Shown: positions 8,469 to 16,225, counted from the stretch's first letter. The stretch: DNA of 64,000 bases from Paenibacillus glycanilyticus (GCF_023715145.1 NZ_JAMBNP010000001.1:434001-498000); one strand, 5' to 3'. The notes: a model not told the origin generated them from the sequence alone. Numbers and translations: made by a program.

Positions 8469-9113
8469 TCAGTAGGCGGCAACCGACAGACGATTAGCGG
8501 CAGCCTCCGCATCGAGATAAGCCTTTTGCAATACCTCTTCGGGAGCTTTAATCGAAGTCCCTTGTGCTCTTACGATTTGATAATCTTTAATGCCCAGGAA
8601 ATCGAACATGGCTTTCAGATATTTATGCGAGAATTCAACCTTATTGTACCAGTCGTCATTGGTATAGATTGATCCGCTCCCTTGGATAACGAGAAGGCTT
8701 CGGCCATCATCCAATAAACCGACCGATCCCTGTTCCGTAAACTTGTAGGTTTCTCGAGGAACCATAATATGGTCCATATAGTCCTTTAGCTTCGACGGTA
8801 TGTTGAAATTATGCAAGGGCATAACGATAACGTACTTTTTAGCTTCTTTGAATTGTTGGATGATCTCGTAGCCGCGATCCACAATGCTTTGTTCCGATTC
8901 CGTGAGCGCCGTTCCTTCCTCCAATTTCTCCCGCGCCTCAAGAGCGGTGCGATCAATCAAGGGAATATGCTCCTCATGAAGATTGATCTGCTCGATTGCT
9001 GCCGAAGGATTCAATTCCTTATACGCCTTCAAAAAATGTTTAAATACCCTCAAACTGAATGAATCATCGGAATCCACCTTCGGATGCGAATTAATGATTA
9101 GCATTTCGGCCAT
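8469..9113 (-). CDS. FMN-dependent NADH-azoreductase (AzoR family)
   Basis: A 214-residue flavodoxin-fold protein. The family marks are an early phosphate-binding stretch, MPLHNFNIPSKLKDYMDHI (AzoR proteins have a MPMYNFSIPS-like segment) and VIQGSGSIY before the C-terminal helix. Family enzymes reduce quinones and azo dyes by two electrons using NADH and FMN, in the cytoplasm. ATG start with GGGAGTG ahead. A perfect operator palindrome lies between this gene and the upstream ArsR gene, pointing to induction by quinone or electrophile stress. Length is normal. Confidence 0.9.
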   Translation of the reverse strand: MAEMLIINSHPKVDSDDSFSLRVFKHFLKAYKELNPSAAIEQINLHEEHIPLIDRTALEAREKLEEGTALTESEQSIVDRGYEIIQQFKEAKKYVIVMPLHNFNIPSKLKDYMDHIMVPRETYKFTEQGSVGLLDDGRSLLVIQGSGSIYTNDDWYNKVEFSHKYLKAMFDFLGIKDYQIVRAQGTSIKAPEEVLQKAYLDAEAAANRLSVAAY

Positions 9114-9158
9114 GTCTGTTCACTCCCGTATCATTTTAGATAAAAGCAATATATTTTG

Positions 9159-9180
9159 TAGTTCAATAAGTTTTGAACTA
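9159..9180 (-). promoter_or_regulatory. ArsR-type operator before the azoreductase gene
   Basis: A perfect inverted repeat, TAGTTCAA-TAAGTT-TTGAACTA, 45 bp upstream of the azoreductase ATG. A near-identical copy lies before the MFS gene. The adjacent ArsR protein is the obvious candidate ligand. Confidence 0.8.
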
Positions 9181-9205
9181 TAGGGCGAAAAAAGAAGATT
9201 TCTTT

Positions 9206-9496
9206 CTACAAAGTATCCAGAAATCCGGGCAAGTAAGCTTGAAAGGTCTCCGTATCGATACTCATATACCTCGTTTGCGCTTCTTTTCGTACCTTGATCA
9301 ATTTCGCCTCCCTTAATGTACGCAAATGATACGAAGTATTCGATTTCGAAGTTCCTTGTATGTCTCCCACTTCTCCGCAGTTCATTTCTTTTTTATTGGC
9401 ATATAGATTCCGGATAATTTCTAATCTGGTTTCATCGGCCAATGCCTTGAAAATTCGGGCTCTGCTCTCGTCATTCAACATTTTTTCATTAGTCAT
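9206..9496 (-). CDS. ArsR-family winged-helix repressor
   Basis: 96 residues with a typical ArsR core: ARIFKALADETRLEIIRNL, a recognition helix in TSKSNTSYHLRTLREAKL, then a wing. It has one Cys (MNCGEV), so metal sensing is unlikely; electrophile or small-molecule sensing is a better guess. The ATG at 9496 is taken as start; a TTG frame extends to 9532 but adds hydrophobic residues unlike the family. No clear ribosome site precedes either. It heads the azoreductase/MFS/hydrolase run and faces the divergent SDR gene across a palindrome-rich gap. Confidence 0.85.
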   Translation of the reverse strand: MTNEKMLNDESRARIFKALADETRLEIIRNLYANKKEMNCGEVGDIQGTSKSNTSYHLRTLREAKLIKVRKEAQTRYMSIDTETFQAYLPGFLDTL

Positions 9497-9613
9497 AAAA
9501 TCATTGTATGAACAAACTATGAAATAAATCAAGTCGCCTGAGCGATAACCGGCAACCGAATACCTGGATCATAAGTTTCGATGCTTTGTCCTCCTTTCAC
9601 CCTTGCACAAGCT

Positions 9614-9681
9614 CATTCTATGAAATTCAAGATGATTAATCAATAATGTCATTTCTATAGAAACGATAGATCAGTTAAATC
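9614..9681. promoter_or_regulatory. Two-site regulatory element between divergent ArsR and SDR genes (copy A)
   Basis: CATTCTATGAAAT (9614-9626) and CATTTCTATAGAAA (9650-9663; core TTTCTATAGAAA is a perfect palindrome) start 36 bp apart and are followed by a GATAGAT stretch and TAAATCA. The same pair with identical spacing occurs at 30669-30737, also between divergent genes. A partial site, TTTCTATAAG, lies near 9798. No protein is known to bind it; it is the main content of the 309-bp gap. Confidence 0.6.
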
Positions 9682-9841
9682 ACGATTATTCCGCATGAAA
9701 TCTTCGAGCTTATAGCAAGAAGTTTTTATTTGACTAATCTCTGCTTATGACTATAATAAAAATGAACGGTCTGTCTTTTTTATAAAAGAATTATCAATTT
9801 CTATAAGCCGCAAGCTTCATTATCAGAGGAGGAATTATTTT

Positions 9842-10657
9842 ATGAGTAAAGTATGGTTTATTACGGGCACCTCAACAGGATTCGGCCGACAATTTGTAGA
9901 GCAGCTGCTTCAAACGACGGAAGATAGAGTTATTGCAACAGCGCGTAAATTGGAAGCCATTCAAGATTTCAAATCGATTGCCCCGGATAGAGTCAGCCTT
10001 ATTTCGCTTGATGTAACTAACAAAGAACAAATCAAAACCGCCGTTCAAGAGGCTGTCGATACATTCGGAAGAATCGATGTGGTTGTTAACAATGCGGGTT
10101 ATGGTCTCTACGGCATGATCGAGGAATATTCCGATGAACAAATTAGAAAGCAATTTGATGTCAATGTGTTTGGCGTATTAGATGTGATCCGCGCAACCCT
10201 TCCAATTTTCAAAAATCAAAACTCCGGGCATTACGTCAACCTTTCATCCTTCTTTGGAACTTGGTCAATGCCGCCGTTCAGCCTTTATGCTGCATCAAAA
10301 TTTGCTGTAGAAGGGTTTTCCGAAGCCATGGCAAGTGAACTTGCCGGATTTGGCATCAGGACCACAATCGTTGAACCAGCCGTATTCGCTACCGACTTCT
10401 TGGGACATTCGCTTGAACATACCGACAGAAAGCCCGAATATGATTCGGTCTATGCAGCCTATAACGAAGGGATATCTTCGTTAACAATAGGAGATCCCGT
10501 CAAGGCCGTGAAGACGATTATCGATATGATTAACAGCGAGAATCCTCCTCTTCACTTCCCTGTTGGTTCCTTTGCATCCCACAGCATCCGCAACGCGTTT
10601 AGCAAAAGAATCGAAGAAATTAACGCTTGGGAGAAATTATCGAGTGAAGCGGATTGA
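9842..10657 (+). CDS. Short-chain dehydrogenase/reductase (classical SDR)
   Basis: 271 residues. N-terminal Rossmann nucleotide site TGTSTGFGRQF, the NNAG motif in VVNNAGYGLYG, a catalytic Ser in LSSFFG and the YAASK (Y-x-x-x-K) active site. Thus an NAD(P)H-dependent alcohol/ketone oxidoreductase; substrate unknown. ATG start with AGAGGAGG 9 bp ahead. Divergent from the ArsR gene and preceded by the two-site element, so it probably belongs to the same stress response. Ends before a strong terminator. Confidence 0.92.
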   Translation: MSKVWFITGTSTGFGRQFVEQLLQTTEDRVIATARKLEAIQDFKSIAPDRVSLISLDVTNKEQIKTAVQEAVDTFGRIDVVVNNAGYGLYGMIEEYSDEQIRKQFDVNVFGVLDVIRATLPIFKNQNSGHYVNLSSFFGTWSMPPFSLYAASKFAVEGFSEAMASELAGFGIRTTIVEPAVFATDFLGHSLEHTDRKPEYDSVYAAYNEGISSLTIGDPVKAVKTIIDMINSENPPLHFPVGSFASHSIRNAFSKRIEEINAWEKLSSEAD

Positions 10658-10713
10658 GACCATGACTCCAGATTATAGATAGTGATAAACCCTTGCCATT
10701 CATTCCATATATG

Positions 10714-10750
10714 AAGCTGACGCCGATACTCCATCGGTGTCAGCTTTTTT
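10714..10750 (+). terminator. Terminator of the SDR gene
   Basis: A 14-bp stem (AAGCTGACGCCGAT / ATCGGTGTCAGCTT, one G-T pair) with a 5-base loop, followed by a T-tract. Confidence 0.9.
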
Positions 10751-10774
10751 TAAACTTATATTTGCTTTGTATTC

Positions 10775-10795
10775 GTTGATTTTTTCAGAATCAAC
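10775..10795. promoter_or_regulatory. Inverted repeat before the TetR gene (possible autoregulatory operator)
   Basis: GTTGATT-7 bp-AATCAAC, a perfect 7-bp palindrome about 50 bp before the TetR start. Its position fits autorepression; no second copy was seen nearby. Confidence 0.4.
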
Positions 10796-10846
10796 CATTT
10801 ATGTTAAAATAAAAGGAACGTGTTGATCTGAATGCGAGAAACTTGA

Positions 10847-11452
10847 ATGGAGGGAAAGGAAATTCGTAAAGGCGAGAAAACAAAGCAAAGCGTCATTGAA
10901 AAAACTGCTCTATTGCTTAACCGCCAAGGCTATTTGACGACTTCGCTGGCTGAAATTACAAATGAAACAGGCTTGCAAAAAGGCGGGTTATATAACCATT
11001 TCAAAGATAAAGAAGAACTCATGGTGGAATCATTTAAGTATTGCTGCACGCTCATTGATGAACGAATTCATGCGGCCCTCGAAGCAGAAACGACATCGGT
11101 TAATAAACTGATCGCATTCGTCACGCTTTATTGCGACTTGGATTTCCCGGGCGGTTGTCCCATTGCGAATGCGGCTGTCGAAGCAAATTCGGCTTCCCCA
11201 TCCTTATTTCAAAATGCCCAGGAAGCCATGACACTCTTGCTCAATTTACTTGAAACGATTATCGAAGCAGGGAAATCCAAGATGGAAATTAAGTCCCATA
11301 TTGATCCTAAGGAAGCCGCATTATTTATTCTTTCCTCTGCTGAGGGAGCGGTATTGATGCTAAAGCTCTTCCCTCACAACTTATCTATAACGGTTATTAA
11401 GGATCAGCTTATCCGATACATCCATGAAGATTTAAAACGGAATGAAGCTTGA
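10847..11452 (+). CDS. TetR-family transcriptional regulator
   Basis: 201 residues. TetR N-terminal helix-turn-helix with LAEITNETGLQKGGLYNHFKD-like core and a C-terminal ligand domain of the LmrA/YxaF sort (GGCPIANAAVEANS). Probably represses itself and a nearby detoxification gene. The start is odd: the best ribosome site, GGAGGGAAAGGA, lies inside the first codons, immediately after the only ATG, while the next in-frame codon at good spacing is ATT (10862). Translation may start at the ATG with a weak site or at the rare ATT. Confidence 0.88.
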   Translation: MEGKEIRKGEKTKQSVIEKTALLLNRQGYLTTSLAEITNETGLQKGGLYNHFKDKEELMVESFKYCCTLIDERIHAALEAETTSVNKLIAFVTLYCDLDFPGGCPIANAAVEANSASPSLFQNAQEAMTLLLNLLETIIEAGKSKMEIKSHIDPKEAALFILSSAEGAVLMLKLFPHNLSITVIKDQLIRYIHEDLKRNEA

Positions 11453-11457
11453 ACAAA

Positions 11458-11506
11458 CCGCACCTCCGTCGTTAGCCGTTTCTAACAATGGAGGCGCGGT
11501 TTTTTG
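11458..11506 (+). terminator. Terminator of the TetR gene
   Basis: A CCGCACCTCC/GGAGGCGCGG stem with inner GTTAG/CTAAC pairing and six T. It shares CTAACAATGGAGG and overall layout with the minus-strand terminator at 5657-5707. Confidence 0.9.
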
Positions 11507-11586
11507 ATTATTGAAACACTATTCACGGTTACTGGGTGTGCTACAATAACTAGCGAAGGAATCTATCAATCAAAGGAGCGATAGCG

Positions 11587-12597
11587 GTGAAAGTGCTGTT
11601 TATCGGAGGAACGGGTCTCATCAGTACTGCAGCCTCGAAGTTGGCGCTGCAACAAGGAGTGGAGCTGTATCTCTTGAATCGGGGCCGCCGGGAAGGATTT
11701 GTGCCCGAAGGAGCCACTGTGCTTCACGGGGATATTAACGACCGGGCAGCCATGAAGAAGCTGCTGGATGGAAGACATTTCGACGCGGTGGTCGACTGGA
11801 TCGCCTTCAAGCCCGAGGATATCGAACGGGATGTCGAGCTGTTCACGGAAAAGACAGATCAATACATCCTCATCAGCACGGTAGCTACCTATCAACGTCC
11901 GCCAAGCCATTATCTCTTCGATGAGTCGGCGCCCCAGCATAACCCGGGATGGCCGTATGCGGTCGACAAAATCGCCTGCGAAGAACGCTTGCTGCGGGCT
12001 TACCGGGAGATGGGTTTCCCGGCGACGATCGTCCGGCCCTCACATACATACGGCGAGACGACGATCCCTTTTGCGGTAACGAGCGGGGCGCATCCTTGGA
12101 CGCTGATCGACCGCATACGGAATGGCAAGAAAATCATCGTTCCGGGCGACGGCACCTCGCTGTGGACGATTACGCACAATACCGATTTCGCCAAAGGCTT
12201 GGTCGGCTTGCTCGGCAATAGCCAGACACTCGGCCAAGCGTTCCACATCACTTCGGACGAGGTTAAGACATGGAACCAGTATCTTGCCGTAATCGGCCAA
12301 GCGGCAGGCGTTAAGCCGGATGCCATTCACATGACGTCGGAATGCATTTCGTTGTTTTTGCCCGAGTTCAAGGGCGGATTATTCGGGGACGTAAGCAATA
12401 GCTATGTCGTCGACAATCGAAAAATCAAAGCCTTTGTGCCTGGCTATCAGGCCACGACGAATTTCGAACGGGGCATTAGACAATCACTCGTGTATTTCGA
12501 AGCACGACCGGAGCTTCAGACAATCGACGAAGAGTTAAACGCCAGGATGGATAAGATGATTTCCTCCTATGAGAGCTTCTTGGCGGGCATCAACTAA
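11587..12597 (+). CDS. Extended-SDR NAD-dependent epimerase/dehydratase-like protein
   Basis: 336 residues starting at GTG with AAAGGAG ahead. The N-terminus LFIGGTGLIST is a Rossmann NAD(P) loop, followed by ISTVATY and a Y-x-x-x-K-like PYAVDKIACE; the C-terminal half resembles the atypical extended SDRs annotated as NAD-dependent epimerase/dehydratase or CSP41-like. It may act on nucleotide-sugars or another sugar-like substrate, or be catalytically atypical. Single gene with its own terminator; role in context unknown. Confidence 0.82.
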   Translation: MKVLFIGGTGLISTAASKLALQQGVELYLLNRGRREGFVPEGATVLHGDINDRAAMKKLLDGRHFDAVVDWIAFKPEDIERDVELFTEKTDQYILISTVATYQRPPSHYLFDESAPQHNPGWPYAVDKIACEERLLRAYREMGFPATIVRPSHTYGETTIPFAVTSGAHPWTLIDRIRNGKKIIVPGDGTSLWTITHNTDFAKGLVGLLGNSQTLGQAFHITSDEVKTWNQYLAVIGQAAGVKPDAIHMTSECISLFLPEFKGGLFGDVSNSYVVDNRKIKAFVPGYQATTNFERGIRQSLVYFEARPELQTIDEELNARMDKMISSYESFLAGIN

Positions 12598-12620
12598 ACG
12601 GACTACTCCTTTATACTCAT

Positions 12621-12665
12621 ACGCCGGCTATGGACGCGCTTGTCCATGGCCGGCGTATTTTATTT
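12621..12665 (+). terminator. Terminator of the epimerase-like gene
   Basis: ACGCCGGC...GCCGGCGT outer stem with inner ATGGAC/GTCCAT pairing, then TATTTTATTTT. Confidence 0.85.
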
Positions 12666-12686
12666 TCATTTTTGAGAAAGCAGCAA

Positions 12687-12990
12687 TCATTGTTCGCTTA
12701 ACGGAACTATCTTGGTTCCCGAATTAAGTATCTTTATCTTAACGTCTACATGTATAGGTACCGTAGGAAAAACCTGATCCCATGTCGGTTTATATTTCGT
12801 TTTCCATTCTTTACGATGCTGCTGATAAAAGAATTGCCCAATGCCTAGAAAGTCTGACTTGCACTCCTTTTGCGCTTTAATGATTGCGGCCTCAAGCTCC
12901 TTTTTCACTTTGTCTTCGAGTTCTTTTTCGCAAGCGCGGAGAATCTCCGGCGTTATGGCGTCTAAAGTGACCCTCCATTTGTCGGATGAC
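12687..12990 (-). pseudogene. C-terminal remnant of a Ger(x)C spore germination lipoprotein gene
   Basis: The frame from about residue 20 on (RVTLDAITPEILRACEKEL, then AQKECKSDFLGIGQFFYQ, WKTKYKPTWDQVFPTVPIHV, VKIKILNSGT) matches the end of GerAC/GerBC-type proteins, where a Gln/Cys-rich helix is followed by SD-I/F-G-x-G, a W-x-x-x-F segment and V-x-V-x-V-x-I-x-x-x-G. The first two thirds, the signal peptide and the GerA and GerB partner genes are absent. The first 15-20 codons of the open frame do not look like the family. Most likely a relic of a lost gerABC operon. The sequence 13038-13179 shows nothing recognisable. Confidence 0.7.
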
Positions 12991-13179
12991 AAGAATGATA
13001 TCCAATACCATTGCGAACAGATTCTTGTCATAATCATGTGACAAAAATCTGTTCTGTTAGCGTTTTTCGTTTATTGGTCGTGATAATAGCACTGAATAGG
13101 AGTCTGTACAGGCAAAAGCCTAATGCATAGACGTCTTAATTGTGTGATATAAAAGATGGGCTAAGGCGAGGCATAATCA

Positions 13180-14460
13180 TTATTTCGATATGACAGCCCG
13201 CGGATGGCGGGTCAATGCCCAGAATAAGAGGGCCAAAGCACTGACAGCGGCACCCAACGAACATACTCCGTTCCAGCCAGCGTAAGCGTAGATACTAGTC
13301 GAAGCAATTGAACCGGTGGCGCTACCTATGGAATAGAAAATCATGTAGCCGGCAGTGAGCCGACTGCGTGCCTCTGGACGCACGTTATAGATCAAACTCT
13401 GGTTCGTGACATGTACGGCTTGCACCGCCAAATCAAGGAGGAGTATTCCAACGATCAATGCAAGCAGCGAGTGTTCGGTATAGCTAATTGGCAACCATGA
13501 TACCAGCAACAAGGTCAGCGCTACGCCGGTGGTCCTCTGTCCTAAACCTCGATCGGCGAGCCGCCCTGCCCGAGATGCCGCTAATGCTCCGGCAACTCCA
13601 GCGAGACCAAACGCTCCAATAGTGGTATGCGAAAGCGACAGCGACGGGCTGCTTAGAGGTAGCACCAGCGAAGTCCACAATGTGCTGAACGCGGTAAAAA
13701 TTAGCAAAGCCAGTACGGCGCGGACGCGTAAGATTCGTTCTTGCAAGAACAAAGCGAGTACCGAACGAAGCAACTGCGGATAGGTTAGTGACGCTCTTTC
13801 GCGTTCATCATGCGGCAGCACACGGAACATCACACCAGCCATGACAAGCATCAACGCCGCTGAGACGAGATAAACCGAACGCCAACCGGCGAGATCTGTC
13901 AATACGCCAGCGAAGGTTCGCGCAAGCAGAATACCGATCACTACTCCGCTTATCACCAAGCCGACTATTCGTCCGCGCTCGACAGGGGCAGCCAAAGTCG
14001 CTGCAAACGCCACGAGCACCTGTGTTACTACAGCGAGCAGTCCAACCGCAGCCAAGCCTGTGAGCAGCACCGTGCTGGTTGGGGCGATGCCAACCGCAAC
14101 AAGAGCCAACACAGATAATAGCATTAGACCGGGGATCAGCCGACGTCGATTCAGCAGATCGCCGAGCGGTACCAACAGCAACAGTCCCAGTGCATAACAA
14201 ATCTGAGTAATGGTAATGACAATGCCAACGGATGAATGGGCAATACCGAACTCGCTCGCCAGAGCGTCCAGCAGCGGTTGCGCGTAGTAGATATTGGCGA
14301 CAGCCAACCCGCAGGCGGTTGCAAACAACAGTGCCACATAACGAGACATTTTAGTAACAGGAACGGAATCGGATGCGGTGTATTCTCCTTGTGTTGTATC
14401 CTCTTCTATATCGCAATCATTTTCGGTAATAACTGCCGCTTTTTCTTCGAGCATCTCCAT
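13180..14460 (-). CDS. MFS transporter regulated by the divergent TetR
   Basis: 426 residues with twelve hydrophobic segments after a charged, acidic N-terminal tail of about 37 residues. VANIYYAQPLLD in helix 1 and VPLGDLLNRRRLIPG in loop 2-3 mark a branch of drug/sugar-efflux MFS proteins common in proteobacteria as well as Bacillales. The start ATG at 14460 lacks a clear ribosome site; a second Met before the first helix (14349) also lacks one. Divergent from a TetR gene with three shared operator copies between them, so expression is almost certainly derepressed by a ligand, possibly the exported drug. Confidence 0.88.
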   Translation of the reverse strand: MEMLEEKAAVITENDCDIEEDTTQGEYTASDSVPVTKMSRYVALLFATACGLAVANIYYAQPLLDALASEFGIAHSSVGIVITITQICYALGLLLLVPLGDLLNRRRLIPGLMLLSVLALVAVGIAPTSTVLLTGLAAVGLLAVVTQVLVAFAATLAAPVERGRIVGLVISGVVIGILLARTFAGVLTDLAGWRSVYLVSAALMLVMAGVMFRVLPHDERERASLTYPQLLRSVLALFLQERILRVRAVLALLIFTAFSTLWTSLVLPLSSPSLSLSHTTIGAFGLAGVAGALAASRAGRLADRGLGQRTTGVALTLLLVSWLPISYTEHSLLALIVGILLLDLAVQAVHVTNQSLIYNVRPEARSRLTAGYMIFYSIGSATGSIASTSIYAYAGWNGVCSLGAAVSALALLFWALTRHPRAVISK

Positions 14461-14495
14461 TTTTCACACATCCATTCTTCTTTAACTTAAATATT

Positions 14496-14526
14496 ATACC
14501 AATCAGTATATTATACCGTTCAGTAT
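14496..14526 (-). promoter_or_regulatory. Two tandem TetR-type operators upstream of the MFS gene
   Basis: ATACCAATCAGTAT (14496-14509) and ATACCGTTCAGTAT (14513-14526), 17 bp apart centre to centre, share ATAC-C-N4-C-A-GTAT dyad symmetry. A third copy lies before the TetR gene. Confidence 0.75.
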
Positions 14527-14647
14527 GTTATGATGCAGTGTAAATATAACTCGCACAAATACATGCTGTCAATAGATAGATGTCAAAAATCATTGTGTGA
14601 AGGGACTTTGATTTGACAGCATATCCTTCAAAGCTTAAAATCATAAC

Positions 14648-14661
14648 ATACTGAACGATAT
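14648..14661 (+). promoter_or_regulatory. TetR-type operator upstream of the TetR gene
   Basis: ATACTGAACGATAT is the reverse-complement equivalent of the site at 14513-14526, and the match extends to a CATAACATACTGAACG block. It lies 17 bp before the start codon and overlaps the ribosome region, fitting autorepression. Confidence 0.75.
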
Positions 14662-14677
14662 GGAAAGGGGTGCTGTC

Positions 14678-15259
14678 ATGGTTCGGCAACGGGAATTTGA
14701 TGTAGACATTGCATTAGACGCAGCTATGCAAATATATTGGGAGAAGGGATTCGAAGCTACCTCTTTAAGTGATCTAACATCCAGAATGGGAATTCAGCGG
14801 CCAAGCATATACTCCGCCTTTGGTGACAAGAAAGAATTATTCGAAGCCGCGCTGCGGAAATATACAACCTATCACTCTTCCAATGTTCGAGCTAAACTTC
14901 AGAATCGTTCATCCGTAAAAGAAGGATTTCGCACTTTTTTTGAGAGTATTGTGGAAGAAGGATATTCAGAAAGTTGCAATCGGGGATGCTTTTGCATTAA
15001 TACGATGGTGGAACTTGCTCCTCATGATGAGAAATTTGAAATTCTTACAAGGGAACATCAGATGTATCTTTCGGCCATATTTCAAGAAGCGATTGAACGA
15101 GGTTTACGATCAGGTGAGCTTGAAACCGACATGAACGCAAAAGCATTAGCACAGACACTAGTTGTATCGTTAATCGGACTTACCGTAATGATGAAATCTC
15201 GTCCAGAACGATCTTTTATTGATAATTCTGTAGAGATTATACTTACATTGATTAAGTAG
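14678..15259 (+). CDS. TetR-family transcriptional repressor
   Basis: 193 residues from ATG 14678, chosen since AAAGGGG lies 7 bp ahead; a longer frame starts at 14660 but overlaps the operator and ribosome site. The N-terminal helix-turn-helix contains SLSDLTSRMGIQRPSIYSAF; the C-terminal domain has RGCFCINTMVEL, typical of AcrR-like regulators with a TetR_C_16-type ligand domain. The two Cys of CFC could allow thiol sensing (inference). Represses itself and the divergent MFS pump through three shared palindromes. Confidence 0.9.
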   Translation: MVRQREFDVDIALDAAMQIYWEKGFEATSLSDLTSRMGIQRPSIYSAFGDKKELFEAALRKYTTYHSSNVRAKLQNRSSVKEGFRTFFESIVEEGYSESCNRGCFCINTMVELAPHDEKFEILTREHQMYLSAIFQEAIERGLRSGELETDMNAKALAQTLVVSLIGLTVMMKSRPERSFIDNSVEIILTLIK

Positions 15260-15370
15260 ATGTTGGGTATTTCTATAAAATCTATCATGGACTTAAAACA
15301 AGGTTGTAAAGTAAACAATAAAGGTCGTGATGCCTAGAAGTGCTAGTCGGAAACAAGAGTACAATAAATA

Positions 15371-15417
15371 AAAACCCAGTCTAACACTTTATTTTCGTGT
15401 TTTGACTGGGTTTTTGT
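15371..15417 (+). terminator. Terminator downstream of the TetR gene
   Basis: AAACCCAGTC-AACAC / GTGTT-TGACTGGGTTTTT with an A-rich left flank, so it may work in both directions. It lies about 110 bp after the stop. Confidence 0.8.
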
Positions 15418-16001
15418 TTATTAGAATCGTATAGTCTAAAATCTTATTTTCAAAAGGCAAACGATTTTCCAGATAAAAAGTGAGTAGAATCAACACCGGT
15501 AGTCTACAACTTTATTTTCACCGAACACCTTTCTCATCAGTGTCTGGTAGGGGGACTATACACTTCGGGATTTGGGGAGGCACCCCTCTTTCATGCTCTA
15601 AAAACTTAAGTACAGTAAGGCTTTGGAATTATGAAATTAATTCATTTAAATGAATTTTGTTTTCTCCAATGTTAGACACTGATGGCAAATCCTCCTTATT
15701 TCCATAAGGGGAGTATTTGTTTTTAAGGACTTATCTATTCGAAAAAATCCGTCAAAAAAAAGCAGCAGATCCTATTCTGATCTGCTGCCCATATATGGCT
15801 GCGAACCGCACGATTGAACGGAACAACACAGTCGATAAAACTACCTAATAAGCGACAACGGAATGTGACATTAATTATTCGTCGCCTTCTATATAATCGA
15901 ATAGCGGCATAAACTATGAATACCTGAATTGATAGCTAAACGTACAGGGGATAAATAGACGGCTGTCACACTACTATGAGGCACAAGAAAGGTGGAACTG
16001 C
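15418..16001. other. Gene-poor stretch with a 150-bp inverted-repeat-bounded segment
   Basis: No supported gene. CATCAGTGTCT (15535-15545) and AGACACTGATG (15674-15684) are perfect 11-bp inverted repeats around 128 bp containing a G-rich stretch and several small hairpins. No transposase, target duplication or tRNA-like sequence was seen. A minus-strand terminator and the promoter of the following small gene occupy the right part. Confidence 0.4.
15754..15788 (-). terminator. Orphan minus-strand terminator
   Basis: GCAGCAGATC-CTATTCT-GATCTGCTGC, a perfect 10-bp stem, followed on the minus strand by eight T. No minus-strand gene ends within 500 bp upstream of it, so either it stops read-through from the membrane-protein gene near 16.3 kb or it marks an unseen transcript. 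Confidence 0.75.
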
Positions 16002-16202
16002 ATGTACGTAAGTCAAACGATGCAACAAGTAAAAGAAGAAATGTCAAATGGAGAATGGGTGGGTAAGCTCATTCATATGCTTGACACGACTAAATCGATT
16101 AAGGTAACACTTGAACCTATACAAGCAGGAAATGGGTTTCTAGAGTACTTTGAAGGACAGGGATACGGCTTTTACAAATGGAGTCAAGGTGTAAGTGCTT
16201 AA
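16002..16202 (+). CDS. Small conserved-looking hypothetical protein (66 residues)
   Basis: ATG start with AAAGGTGG 6 bp ahead and its own terminator 24 bp after the stop. The soluble protein has an amphipathic N-terminal half (QQVKEEM, WVGKLIHMLDTT) and a Gly/aromatic C-terminal part (FLEYFEGQGYGFYKWSQG). Not recognised. The good ribosome site and private terminator support a real gene. Confidence 0.65.
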   Translation: MYVSQTMQQVKEEMSNGEWVGKLIHMLDTTKSIKVTLEPIQAGNGFLEYFEGQGYGFYKWSQGVSA

Positions 16203-16225
16203 CGAACGAATATGTAGCAAAGTTG

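Noticed and set aside
15418..15753. Insertion-sequence remnant
   Set aside because: Inverted repeats are present but no transposase-like translation in six frames and no target-site duplication was found; kept only as an unexplained segment.
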